Source of the DNA: Marinifilum sp.
GTDB taxonomy: Bacteria > Bacteroidota > Bacteroidia > Bacteroidales > CG2-30-32-10
Direction of reading: 5' to 3'
NCBI GenBank assembly: GCA_020718065.1
Contig: DYDE01000026.1
Span: 1 to 37,620, forward strand
Length of the DNA stretch: 37,620 nucleotides
Below, one piece after another: positions 16,057 to 25,900 of the stretch. Position 1 is the stretch's first letter; the number at the start of each line of letters is the position of its first letter. The notes beneath the pieces were generated by a model, which was not told the DNA's origin, ran no database searches, and saw only the letters and a program-made list of their open reading frames with translations. Position numbers and translations under genes: made by a program.

Positions 16057-16064
16057 CAAAAGTA
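16057..16064 (-). promoter_or_regulatory. Bacteroidota -7 element (TACTTTTG on - strand) for murL-murD
   Basis: On the - strand this reads TACTTTTG, an exact TAnnTTTG match, 53 bases before the GTG of murL. It lies in the 92-base divergent spacer shared with the YqgE gene, for which I see no equally good element. Confidence 0.4.
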
Positions 16065-16095
16065 TAAAATTGCGTTAATAATTTAGGAACGAATT

Positions 16096-16692
16096 ATGAA
16101 AAATATTACTTTTATAAAGAATTTTCAAATGAAACCTAATCAAATCAAACCGGCGCAAGGGAAATTATTAATTTCCGAACCTTTTTTAACTGATTTTTAT
16201 TTTAAGAAATCAGTTGTTTTACTTGCAGAACATAATGAAGAAGGCTCTTTTGGGTTTATAATTAATAAACCTTTAGAAATAAAAGCATACGACTTACTAA
16301 AAGATTTTGCAGATTTTGAACCCAAAATCTATTTGGGAGGTCCTGTAAAAACAGACACCATTTATGCTATTCATTCACTTGGCGATACAATTCCAGAAAG
16401 TAAGCAAATAACAAATGGATTATATTGGGGAGGCAATGTCGAAATTATTTTTGAATTAATAGCTAGTAAAAAAATAAGTACCAATGATATATGTTTTTAT
16501 ATTGGTTATTCTGGCTGGAGTGCAAATCAATTAAACAATGAGCTCAAAGAAAAATCCTGGATAGTTATGAATCCAACAAATGAGCATATACACAGCGCAA
16601 AACCCGAAAACTTATGGAGTGAAATATTAAAAAGTATGGGTAACGAATATGCCATTTGGGCAAATCCTCCACTTAATCCCTCTCTAAACTAA
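16096..16692 (+). CDS. YqgE/AlgH family protein
   Basis: A 198-residue DUF179 protein. Typical stretches are QGKLLISEPFLTDFYFKKSVVLLAEHNEEGSFGFIINKPL near the N-terminus, IYLGGPVKTDTIYAIHSL in the middle and YIGYSGWSANQLNNELKEKSW further on. The family is widespread; AlgH affects alginate regulation in Pseudomonas, but no reaction is known. The alternative start is ATG 16129, which removes 11 residues; the longer form fits the N-terminal extension seen in Bacteroidales relatives. It is a single gene divergent from murL and convergent with the HIT gene, 14 bases apart. Confidence 0.9.
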   Translation: MKNITFIKNFQMKPNQIKPAQGKLLISEPFLTDFYFKKSVVLLAEHNEEGSFGFIINKPLEIKAYDLLKDFADFEPKIYLGGPVKTDTIYAIHSLGDTIPESKQITNGLYWGGNVEIIFELIASKKISTNDICFYIGYSGWSANQLNNELKEKSWIVMNPTNEHIHSAKPENLWSEILKSMGNEYAIWANPPLNPSLN

Positions 16693-16706
16693 AACAAACA
16701 GATAGT

Positions 16707-17102
16707 TTATTGAATAGCCTGTTTTATTTTATTTGCAATTTCTAAAAACTGAATTTCTGATAATTTAAGTTTGGTTTTCTTAAAATCAATATCATAAATA
16801 GTGTTAATAGGCACAAGATGTATATGAGCATGTGGTACTTCCAATCCTATTACAACAATTCCTACTTTTTTACAAGGAATAACCTTTTCAATTGCTTTGG
16901 CGATTTTCTTAGCAAACAAGAACAAACCCTTATAATTTTCGTCTTCAATATCAAAAATGTTGTCAGTTTCTTTTTTAGGTATAACAAGAGTATGACCTTC
17001 AGCTAATGGATTAATATCTAAAAAAGCAAAATAGTTATCATCTTCTGCTATTTTATAAGAAGGTATTTCATTGTTTATAATTTTAACAAATATAGAAGTC
17101 AT
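16707..17102 (-). CDS. HIT-family nucleotide hydrolase/transferase
   Basis: A 131-residue protein with the histidine triad HAHIHLVP near residue 90 and the usual N-terminal stretch IFVKIINNEIPSYKIAEDD, followed by FLDINPLAEGHTLVIPKK. Proteins of this Hint/HinT type hydrolyse AMP-linked substrates such as adenosine phosphoramidates in the cytoplasm. Size and motif spacing are normal. It lies 12 bases after greA on the same strand, an arrangement common in Bacteroidota, and is likely co-transcribed with it. Confidence 0.93.
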   Translation of the reverse strand: MTSIFVKIINNEIPSYKIAEDDNYFAFLDINPLAEGHTLVIPKKETDNIFDIEDENYKGLFLFAKKIAKAIEKVIPCKKVGIVVIGLEVPHAHIHLVPINTIYDIDFKKTKLKLSEIQFLEIANKIKQAIQ

Positions 17103-17114
17103 AAATATAACATT

Positions 17115-17588
17115 TTATCTTATTATTTCAACAATTTGAAACATTAAAATACCTGAAGGTACTTGTATTTGCACTTTTTCTCCAACAGATTTCCCCAAAA
17201 GCCCTTTTGCTATTGGTGAGTTTATAGATAATTTACCAACTTTTATGTCTGCTTCATTTTCTGGAACCAAAGTGTAGGTCATTAAAGCATTTGTTTTAGT
17301 ATTTTTAATTTTAACAGTTGATAAAATTAAAACTTTAGAAGAATCAAGCTTTGTTTCATCAATAATACGAGCATTAGTTATAATATCCTCTAATTTAGCT
17401 ATTCTCATTTCTAACATACCTTGTGCATTTTTTGCTGCATCGTATTCAGCATTTTCAGATAAATCTCCTTTATCTCTGGCTTCAGCGATTTGTCTTGAAA
17501 TTGAAGGTCTTTCAAAATTTACCAATTGATGTATTTCATCTTTTAGTTTTTGAAGGCCTTCTTTTGTATAATATTTTATTTCTCCCAT
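17115..17588 (-). CDS. greA: Transcript cleavage factor GreA
   Basis: 157 residues from ATG 17588 (MGEIKYYTKEGLQKLKDEIH). It has the N-terminal coiled coil that enters the RNA polymerase secondary channel, with tip residues in KGDLSENAEYDAAKNAQ (Asp and Glu for Mg2+-assisted cleavage), and a C-terminal FKBP-like domain with SINSPIAKGLLGKSVGEKVQI. It rescues backtracked polymerase by stimulating transcript cleavage. The ORF track start at 17639 adds 17 residues not found in the family, so I use the internal ATG. It is the first gene of the greA-HIT pair, behind a hairpin that separates it from the PorV-like gene. Confidence 0.96.
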   Translation of the reverse strand: MGEIKYYTKEGLQKLKDEIHQLVNFERPSISRQIAEARDKGDLSENAEYDAAKNAQGMLEMRIAKLEDIITNARIIDETKLDSSKVLILSTVKIKNTKTNALMTYTLVPENEADIKVGKLSINSPIAKGLLGKSVGEKVQIQVPSGILMFQIVEIIR

Positions 17589-17626
17589 AGCTAAATGATT
17601 TGAAAAAGTAATTTTCTTATAAACCA

Positions 17627-17654
17627 CAAGAAGACCCAAATAAGGGTCCTCTTG
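17627..17654 (-). terminator. Hairpin between the PorV-like gene and greA
   Basis: CAAGAAGACCC and GGGTCCTCTTG pair over 10 of 11 positions around a 6-base loop (A.C mismatch on +, G.T wobble on -, so the - strand forms the better stem). The T-tract after it on the - strand is weak (TGGTTT). It lies 39 bases after the PorV-like gene and upstream of the true greA start, fitting an attenuating or partial terminator. Confidence 0.5.
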
Positions 17655-17693
17655 CTAATTATAAGAAATAAAATTTAAGTTAAATTAAAAATT

Positions 17694-18794
17694 TTATAAG
17701 TTTATTCTAACACCAAAACTATGTGTTCCTTGAAAAGGATTTGTAGCTCTATAAGAATAATCTATTCCTAAAGTAGTAGATTTGTCTTTATTCAATGGCA
17801 ATTCAATAGTCATACCAGCACAAGGACCTGTTAAAACATTTGTGTTATCAGTAATATAACTATCTGATTCTTTATCTGATTTTTTTTCAAATACATACCC
17901 ACCTCTAAGCATTAAAATTGACTTCAAACTATACTCTAAACCAAATGAAAACTGATCTTTTGTAAATGCATTAGAAGTGAAATTAGCTGCTAAAGTAACT
18001 CTATGGTTAACTTGAGTTGTATCTTCACCCGAGAAAATCAGAAAATCATATGAAGCACCAATATTAATTAAAGAAGGTAATTCGTAATCAGCAGATTTTT
18101 GTTGAACTGTTATTTGGTTAGGGCTATTAACATCAAATAGTGCTCTTTTATCAAGTCCATCACCCCCAAATCGTAATTTTGTTCCGACATTTTTCATAGA
18201 AACACCAAATTTTATTTGTTCTTGTTCGCCAGTAATATATTGAATACCAGCATCAATTGCAACGCCCGTAGCTTTTGCATTTGATATTGCTTCATTAATG
18301 ATCTTTAAATTGAACCCTCCAAATATACTATTGGAAAATGCTTTTGAATATGCAATTCCAATATTAGATAATGAAGGTTTAAACTTACCTATTCCTCCAT
18401 CAGGTAATTCTGTTTTAGTAATTTCTATCTCTCCAAAACTCATCGTCATTAATGAAAGACCTAAAACTCCACTTTCCCCTACACGTTGAGAAATACCAAA
18501 ACTACTAATATTAACACCAGATCCTTTCAACCATTCGGTTCTTGCAAAAATCACTTCGGTTTTAGGAGTAAATGCTAAACCTGCTATATTCAAATAAGTA
18601 GCTTCAATACCACGTATTGATGAAGAATTTGCTAATCCCCAACCAGAACTTCTACCCCAAGGGTTTATTAGTAATTCTCCACCTCCAGCTTGTCCCGATC
18701 TATCCTCATTTCCTGCATTGCTATTTTTTACTAGTAATAAAGTAAATACAGTCAACAGAATTATAACAGTGAAATTATTATAAATATTTTTCAT
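17694..18794 (-). CDS. PorV/PorQ-family outer-membrane beta-barrel protein
   Basis: 366 residues with a signal peptide (MKNIYNN to SNAG), followed by the PorV/PorQ pattern: INPWGRSSGWGLANSSSIRGIEATYLNIAGLAF, then alternating beta strands to a C-terminal FGVRINL typical of outer-membrane barrels. In T9SS, PorV shuttles cargo with C-terminal sorting domains from the translocon to the attachment complex; family paralogues act with specific cargo. It is the third gene after a TonB receptor and a giant secreted protein (50-base gap), so it may serve that secreted protein. The family is likely; I cannot tell whether it is the core PorV or a paralogue, though operon position favours a paralogue. Confidence 0.8.
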   Translation of the reverse strand: MKNIYNNFTVIILLTVFTLLLVKNSNAGNEDRSGQAGGGELLINPWGRSSGWGLANSSSIRGIEATYLNIAGLAFTPKTEVIFARTEWLKGSGVNISSFGISQRVGESGVLGLSLMTMSFGEIEITKTELPDGGIGKFKPSLSNIGIAYSKAFSNSIFGGFNLKIINEAISNAKATGVAIDAGIQYITGEQEQIKFGVSMKNVGTKLRFGGDGLDKRALFDVNSPNQITVQQKSADYELPSLINIGASYDFLIFSGEDTTQVNHRVTLAANFTSNAFTKDQFSFGLEYSLKSILMLRGGYVFEKKSDKESDSYITDNTNVLTGPCAGMTIELPLNKDKSTTLGIDYSYRATNPFQGTHSFGVRINL

Positions 18795-18844
18795 AGTAAT
18801 TCAAATTTGTCTTATTAATAATTCCTTTTAAATATATATTTTAA

Positions 18845-21800
18845 TTAAAATGCATTTAAGTCTACTGGTCGCATTATTCCAAACCATTTAATAACCTTTT
18901 CACCCACATCATCAACTTTTACATGTATTAAATAAACTCCTCCAGCTACAGGAATTCCTGCGGAATTTTTCAAATCCCAATCAAAAAAAGTAACTTGAGA
19001 ATCTTTTGTAAATTGGCGAATAAGTGTACCATTGACTGAAAAAATTGAAATAGTACATTTATTTGGCAGGTTAACAAATTTAATTGTATTCTCTAATTGG
19101 CTTGTTTCATATGAAGAATAAGCATAATATGGATTTGGAATAACATTTATTAAATCCAATGCATTTTTTGCAGTAGTATTATCATTATATATTGTTTGCA
19201 AATCTATAGTACTAAAGGAGTACATTGGTGCATTATTATTTGGATGTGTTGTTGTAATGTCAACTTTATTACCAAATAAAAACTTCTTATACGGTCTATC
19301 TACCCTTAATCTTATTTTTGCATCACAACTCATCCAATCAAAGTTTTTATTTGCCATAGGCATACCTACCCACATTATAGACTTAAAAGCATTTCTATAT
19401 GATGTTATAGTAGTAGAAGCTAATCTTTGAGCTAACCAAGCGCCTTCATCATATGCTGGACAATCGTCAACACCATCTCCAGCATGACCAACAATATAAA
19501 CATAATGTTGTCCACCCCAAATTACCTGTTCCGTTGATGTCATAAAATTAGTAGTTGGATTAAATTTCATATCTCTGCCATTATCACCAACTAACCATGA
19601 GTTTTCAGAGAATATAATATTTAACCTTTCACCTGTTTCAATATTAATAGCATATCCAGGAAACCATCCCATACCTGTACCAGTAGTTTCTGGATTTCCC
19701 TCTTTATCGACAGATTTTCCTTTTCTTAAATAAAACTTCTTAGCATTTCCCTCTGATAATTGATAATCTTCACATATTTCCATTACTGGACACCTTGTCC
19801 ATTTGCTTTTATCATTTGTAAATACCAAATCTACACTTTGAAGATATCCATATGAAGCTAAAGATAAATAGTTTGCTGGACCATATTTTGAATCAGAAGC
19901 TAAAATATAAGGTGCCCATGTTCCATTACCATTTATATTTGGATCAGTACTATTTGAGGCAATAGATAAAATTTTTCCAAAAAACCCTTTATTGTCAAAA
20001 CCATATGAATCATTTCCGGATTTTATCCAATTCATATTTGAAGTATAATCCACATCTCCTACTCCATTAAGCCAAGGTTTAAAAACATCAGCGTAGGTAA
20101 CACTTGAAAGTAATAAACCATTATTTACATCATTACTATCACGACCAGAGTAATAAGGTTGTCCAATTGAAATTGACAAACCTAAATCAAGTAAAATTTG
20201 CTCATTTTGAATTTTAATAGATTTTTCGGAACTAATAGTATATCCTCCTCCTATATCTGTTATTAAATCCCAATTAGCATCAACAATTTTTGTTGAATCA
20301 TTTGCTTCAAAGGTAATACCTGTAACTGCTCTTTTATAAATAACATCTTTAAACTTTAATGTAAAGTTACCACCTTTTACTCCCAATGGATCAATTACTT
20401 TAACATTAATTGGACCAAATGTATTTTCATATTCTGGATCTTCTATTCTATAAGGAGGTTGGGTTATTGCCATTATTCTATCAATACTTTCCTGAGTTAA
20501 TTCAAGAATGTTTCCTCCATTACCTTGTCCATCAAGTCTTTTTATTTTTGGGCCATATCCATAATAAGCATTAATTATTGTACCACCTCCTTCAACGGTT
20601 GGATTGTGAGGAATACCTGTAGTTACTCTAATGTTTTTTCTACCAGCCAAATATGGTTTTTTTTGTCCAAACAAACCATTTTGAATATTAGGATCCTGAG
20701 AATATTTCATATATTCATTATAACCATAAGTTATCGCCATATAATAATATTGCTTATGGTTAATAAGTCTGTCATCACCTGTTGCAAACTTGTCTTTCAA
20801 TACTCTATATGAATGAACAATTCCTTTATTATTTGCTATAACTTTTTTATAAGAGCTTAAAAATCCAGTATTTGCATCAGATTCAAAGTTTACAAGGTCA
20901 GTTACATCATCTCTAATATCACATTGAAGAACCAAACGAGCTTTATCAACATCTGTTAAATCATTTGCGGTTACACTCGCATCTCTAAGCTGATATATCT
21001 GATATCCTTGAAAATTATAAGTAGAATCCCATCTTAAACCATGAGATATATTTGTATCTTCTGGTGTTATAATAGAAGGATCATATTCCTCATAATCTTC
21101 TGGAACATTAACATAATTATTAGATCCTTTTCTATTGGTAATATATATAATAAGCTCTTTGTCTAATTCCTGAATAGCTAAATCTGGCGCTGTAGGACCA
21201 TCAATAACTTTAAAACAATTATCAAATAAAGTTTGACATTTATCATCTGCTTGTTTAAGTAATTCAACTGATGCCCATGCACCACCGGAACTTGCTCTTG
21301 CCCATGGCATTCCAACTGTAATATAATTAACAGCACCTGATTTTAGGACAAATGGACCTGCTGAATGCATAAAACGTCTATCCCCTTTTGCATTACCAGC
21401 AGTAAGTTCACTCCATTCTGGCATTTGAACACCACCAGTTCCCCAATTGCAAGGATCTGTTTTACCAGGAAACATAAAATCAGCTGGAATATTTGTACCA
21501 CCGTTTCCACCATGACCATCTCCACCATAAGTCATTCTGGCTCCATCTTTCCATATTCCTCTTAAATAATTATAATAATCAATTGCAATCTCTGGATCAT
21601 TTTGATAATCAGGTCCGGTTCTATTGTGATATACGAATCTTCTCATCCCAAAACGTTCATTATCAACAATACCATCACCAAAATTAACACCATTTACTGC
21701 TTCATTACAATTTTCGAGCGTTACTTTGTTAAATTTAGAATTATCTATTCCATCTGGATCCATATATGGTCCTTGAAAAAAGTCTATTCCTATAGCAGGT

Positions 21801-22885
21801 GGTTGTGGACCATATTCGTTTGGCTTACCACTTCCATCAATGTCATCTCCATTATAGCAATATCCTAATCCTCTAATAACATCGCAGCCACAATAATCAT
21901 CATTAGAATCACCTAAATCTGTATCTGCCCATTGACTAAAATAAGTTCCTGTTAATTCATATGTTGACCGATTAATAATTTCATATGAAAAGAAAGACAT
22001 ATTATTAATTTCGTCATTTGTTGAAAAAGCAAACGCCTGTGCTCTAATTTCAAATCCAATTGGTTGTCCTTTTGATTCGGAATGTGTATTTCCTTTATCA
22101 TTAAATACCCACCATACTGTTTGGTCACCTTTTAAGACTTGATCAGAAAGAATACCTATTCCTTCTGCAGGAATTGCAGGAGGTTTGCCTATATTTTCTG
22201 GGTTTCGAGGACAAAGTTCATTGGTAATATCATAATAAGGGTAATCACCATCAGCAGGATCGTATTCTCCATCACCATTAACATCTTTAAATGGTGCTAA
22301 ATAATGACTCATTTTATCGGATAAGGGAACTGTAGTTATAGGATGAGCTGGGTATTGATCAGGTTTAAAATAATCTGGCATTATATATTCTGGAAATCTA
22401 GCTGGTTCACTTCTCCATGCAAGGAAATCATCTACATCTTTTCTATAAATTGTAAAATGTTTATCATATGTAACACAGGTTACAGGATCTACTTGAGCAG
22501 TACCATCAACTGTAAGAGGACCAGGCCAATAATCATTGCCGCTAGACCTATACATAAGTGCAGCAACTTTTAATTGTCCATTAATATCAATTCCTCCAAT
22601 CCATAATGAACCAGAAAACATTGAAGTTTTTTTACTGTTACCAGGTATAAAATATTTTGGATTAGAAAAATCCCAGAACATATCTCCACCTGTGTTAATA
22701 CGACAGTTTACATTATTTATATTTAAGTAAGTAGATCCACGAGCTGGTACACATCCAGCAGCAAGATTCTTAATTGTTTTACCGCCACCAGAAGGTTCTA
22801 TAGGACGAACATTTTCTGCTTGAATACTATTAACAAAACTTATAATAATAAATAAGCCTAAAACAACTTTAATAGTATTTTTCAT
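18845..22885 (-). CDS. Large secreted protein with C-terminal T9SS/FlgD-like domain
   Basis: About 1346 residues from ATG 22885, chosen because it gives a clean signal peptide (MKNTIKVVLGLFIIISFVNS to IQA); the ORF opens 24 bases earlier. The mature protein is long, Asn/Gly/Asp/Tyr-rich and probably mostly beta, with aspartate-rich Ca2+-like loops such as DVNGDGEYDPADGDYPYYD. The C-terminal about 90 residues (VIPNPYYAYSSYE, CTISIFSVNGTLIRQFTKD, WDLKNSAGIPVAGGVYLIHV) form an Ig-like FlgD/T9SS-type domain, here with an extra tail IMRPVDLNAF. Catalytic motifs were not seen. It lies between a TonB receptor (30-base gap) and a PorV-like protein (50-base gap). Likely a surface-exposed or released protein delivered by T9SS; what it binds is unknown. 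Confidence 0.75.
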   Translation of the reverse strand: MKNTIKVVLGLFIIISFVNSIQAENVRPIEPSGGGKTIKNLAAGCVPARGSTYLNINNVNCRINTGGDMFWDFSNPKYFIPGNSKKTSMFSGSLWIGGIDINGQLKVAALMYRSSGNDYWPGPLTVDGTAQVDPVTCVTYDKHFTIYRKDVDDFLAWRSEPARFPEYIMPDYFKPDQYPAHPITTVPLSDKMSHYLAPFKDVNGDGEYDPADGDYPYYDITNELCPRNPENIGKPPAIPAEGIGILSDQVLKGDQTVWWVFNDKGNTHSESKGQPIGFEIRAQAFAFSTNDEINNMSFFSYEIINRSTYELTGTYFSQWADTDLGDSNDDYCGCDVIRGLGYCYNGDDIDGSGKPNEYGPQPPAIGIDFFQGPYMDPDGIDNSKFNKVTLENCNEAVNGVNFGDGIVDNERFGMRRFVYHNRTGPDYQNDPEIAIDYYNYLRGIWKDGARMTYGGDGHGGNGGTNIPADFMFPGKTDPCNWGTGGVQMPEWSELTAGNAKGDRRFMHSAGPFVLKSGAVNYITVGMPWARASSGGAWASVELLKQADDKCQTLFDNCFKVIDGPTAPDLAIQELDKELIIYITNRKGSNNYVNVPEDYEEYDPSIITPEDTNISHGLRWDSTYNFQGYQIYQLRDASVTANDLTDVDKARLVLQCDIRDDVTDLVNFESDANTGFLSSYKKVIANNKGIVHSYRVLKDKFATGDDRLINHKQYYYMAITYGYNEYMKYSQDPNIQNGLFGQKKPYLAGRKNIRVTTGIPHNPTVEGGGTIINAYYGYGPKIKRLDGQGNGGNILELTQESIDRIMAITQPPYRIEDPEYENTFGPINVKVIDPLGVKGGNFTLKFKDVIYKRAVTGITFEANDSTKIVDANWDLITDIGGGYTISSEKSIKIQNEQILLDLGLSISIGQPYYSGRDSNDVNNGLLLSSVTYADVFKPWLNGVGDVDYTSNMNWIKSGNDSYGFDNKGFFGKILSIASNSTDPNINGNGTWAPYILASDSKYGPANYLSLASYGYLQSVDLVFTNDKSKWTRCPVMEICEDYQLSEGNAKKFYLRKGKSVDKEGNPETTGTGMGWFPGYAINIETGERLNIIFSENSWLVGDNGRDMKFNPTTNFMTSTEQVIWGGQHYVYIVGHAGDGVDDCPAYDEGAWLAQRLASTTITSYRNAFKSIMWVGMPMANKNFDWMSCDAKIRLRVDRPYKKFLFGNKVDITTTHPNNNAPMYSFSTIDLQTIYNDNTTAKNALDLINVIPNPYYAYSSYETSQLENTIKFVNLPNKCTISIFSVNGTLIRQFTKDSQVTFFDWDLKNSAGIPVAGGVYLIHVKVDDVGEKVIKWFGIMRPVDLNAF

Positions 22886-22939
22886 ATATTTAATTGATAT
22901 TAATTTCATCTTTATATATGTTTTATAAATTTAACTTCA

Positions 22940-25900
22940 TTAAAAATTAATAGAAACACCTAATCTTATCCTTCTAGGTAAACTATAATTGAATGGACTA
23001 TTTGTACGAATACTATATTGATCTTTGTATGCAACAACATCTCTTTGAGAATTTATTTGAGACTGAAATTCTGCAGCTGCAAGAAAACCATCATCATCTG
23101 CATTTCCTGTATAAGGATATACATTTACAATATTTTTAGTATTAAGAACATTTAAAATTAGAATATATACATTTACAAATGTTTGTTTTTTTCCAATTTT
23201 TAATTCAATATCCCTGTCAATTTTTGCATCAATTCTGTAAGACCAAGGCATTCTAGAGCCATATCTTGTTCCTTCTAACTGAGAATTAGGGCCTGGTTTA
23301 TTAACTCTACTATAAGGAGTGCCTGATCCGGCTCCTAAAATAAAATTCACACCAGTATTTTCGAGCCATTTTATTTGCTTAGTACTGTCTCTTTGAGTTA
23401 TAGGTCCATTGTAGTCATTACCTCCTCCAAAACGAAAATCTATAATGGTTTGAATTGCATGCCTTCTATCAGATTCCAAAGGAAATAATGTTCTAAGATT
23501 TGGTTGTCCTGCTGCTACCAAAGCCTGACTTGATGTAGCATCAGATCCTGTTCCATCAGCAAATTGAAGTGTATATGAGGCTTTAATCCATATGTTTTTG
23601 GTTCTTCTCAGGTCATAAGATAATATTAATCCTTTTACTGTGGAAAAATCGACATTACCGTAAGTAATGTATGTTCTTGGATAAGCATCAAAATATTGAA
23701 TATTCTGAATTTGGTTTCTGGATTCTTTATAATATGCTTCTATTTTAAGAGAAGAACTATTATTTAATTTTTGTTGAAAACCCAACGAATAATCGACTGT
23801 TTTTTCAGGTTGTAAATTTGGATTATCTATAATATTATTAACCTCATTGATAAATAAATAATCAATAGGATTTAATTGATTGTTTGATTTTGGTCTTTGA
23901 TTTAATACATCATAGTGAAATTGGAAATTAGCGACATCGGAAATAGGAAAAGAAAAAGCAATACGTGGAGATAAAGTTGTTTGAGGTTCATAATCTTTAA
24001 ATGCTCCTGAATTAACCTCATCTTGATCTGGATTCTTTAAATAAGGAGCTATAGTTCCAGAAGAACCATGAATTGTAATTGGGTCAGTAATTTCTGTTCC
24101 GCTAGCATTATACCATTTATTCCCATTTCTATAACCTCTAATTGAAGTAGGGTTTTTTATATCATTCACATATACCACATAATCAGAGCCTATATTCGAA
24201 GGATGATCTTTTAAAGCATCAGGAATCCCAGTTAAACCATTTGTTTCTGAAACAGTATATGCTTCGTACATTAAAAATGGATCTTTTAAAACTTTTTGAT
24301 TTGCATCAAAACGGTCAACACGCAATCCTAATTTAACAATTAAGTCATTTAATGTAAATTTGTCTTGAATCCAACCTGCTATATAAATTGGTTCAAAAGG
24401 AGCAATTTCACGTTTAAAGTTATTATTTTCATCTTTTGCAGTAAAGAAATCATCAAAACTTGGTTTGTTCGTTAATAGTTTTCCCGTATAATCATAACCA
24501 TAATAGTTTACAATTCCTCTACCACTTCTTAATAATTCGTCTGCACTAAACATATCTATGGATAAAATGCTTGGATCTAAATTGTCTGTATCAATCCATT
24601 CTGTACTATTAGGAGCCATGTTTAGTTTTTTTCTTAAACTCCTTGAAAATTGATACTCTGTACTTTCATTATAAAGTCTATTATAATAAATAGTATCTTG
24701 AAAAATACCATTTTGATCAAAAATTTGTATTGGATTACTTTTATCTAACTCAGAAATATGGAAGTTGGTATTTTGTCTCATGATAGTCCATAATTCAGCA
24801 GGTTGAATATTGTATAAACTTGATTTATTTTGTTCATAAATAAAACCAACTTCAATTGAATGTTTTTTTATATCCGCTGAAAAACTAAATACACCACCAA
24901 ACTGACTTCTATCAAACTTTTGATATTGATTCCAAGTAGTACCAGGAAGGCTCCATAAACCATAAGAAGCACCTGGTAAAGATCCATTTAACAAAGCATT
25001 ACCAAGTTGAAGAGTAGTTAGACTATTAATTGCATTAGGATACTTACCATAAAGGTCATAATACTCTTGGGTATATGCAGCTAAATCTGGATTTAAATCT
25101 GATCTTTCAAAAGTTACAAGCGTATCTACCATTCCTCTATAAAGCATCCCATATAACCCAGTAATAGAATCTTGTCCAAGTGTATAGTTTGGCTCCCTGA
25201 ATGTATTAAATTTACCTAAATAACCATAATCAAAATATCGATCTCCAAATTGTTCACTACCATATCTTAGTTGTCTTTTAGTATAATTAACTTGCAATTG
25301 ATAATAAACATTCTTTAAAATTGAATTTGAATTGGCATCAGTATTAAATTTTTGAGATAATCTACCCCATATGTTCCATGTTTGGTCGATACGTAATGGA
25401 TTATTTTTATAATTAAACATCGAATAAGCATAAACATAATCGTTTCCTCTATCATAATTAAATTTTCCCCCTACAGTAAAATTCGTATTTTTATTTAGTT
25501 TAAAATCTAATTTACCATTAAGATTAATATTTTTAGAAGCTGCATTTTGCTTAGTTCTTATTTGTTTCATATCATTTTTTGAAAGATATTCACTTTTAGG
25601 ATATGCCACAATATTTGTAATATTCAAAACAGATGGTATATATGGTAATTTTTCCAAATCTGTTAATACTTCATCCTTTGCTGTCCACATTTTGATAGCT
25701 GATGGATTATCATCTTTGATGTAAGATCCTTCAACTGACAACCAGAATCCTGCAAGAGAATTGTTGGTTTTTTTTCCTAATGAATCCTTTTGAAAAAATA
25801 ATGGTCCATATAAATTAATTCCAATCAAATTATATCCATATTTATCAAGAACCTGAGATGTTACACCTTCTGCTCCAAATCCCCAAACACTTGAAGGTCC

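Noticed and set aside
17589-17639. Extended N-terminus of GreA from the ORF track
   Set aside because: The 17 extra residues are not part of the GreA family and overlap the hairpin region; internal ATG 17588 gives the normal length.
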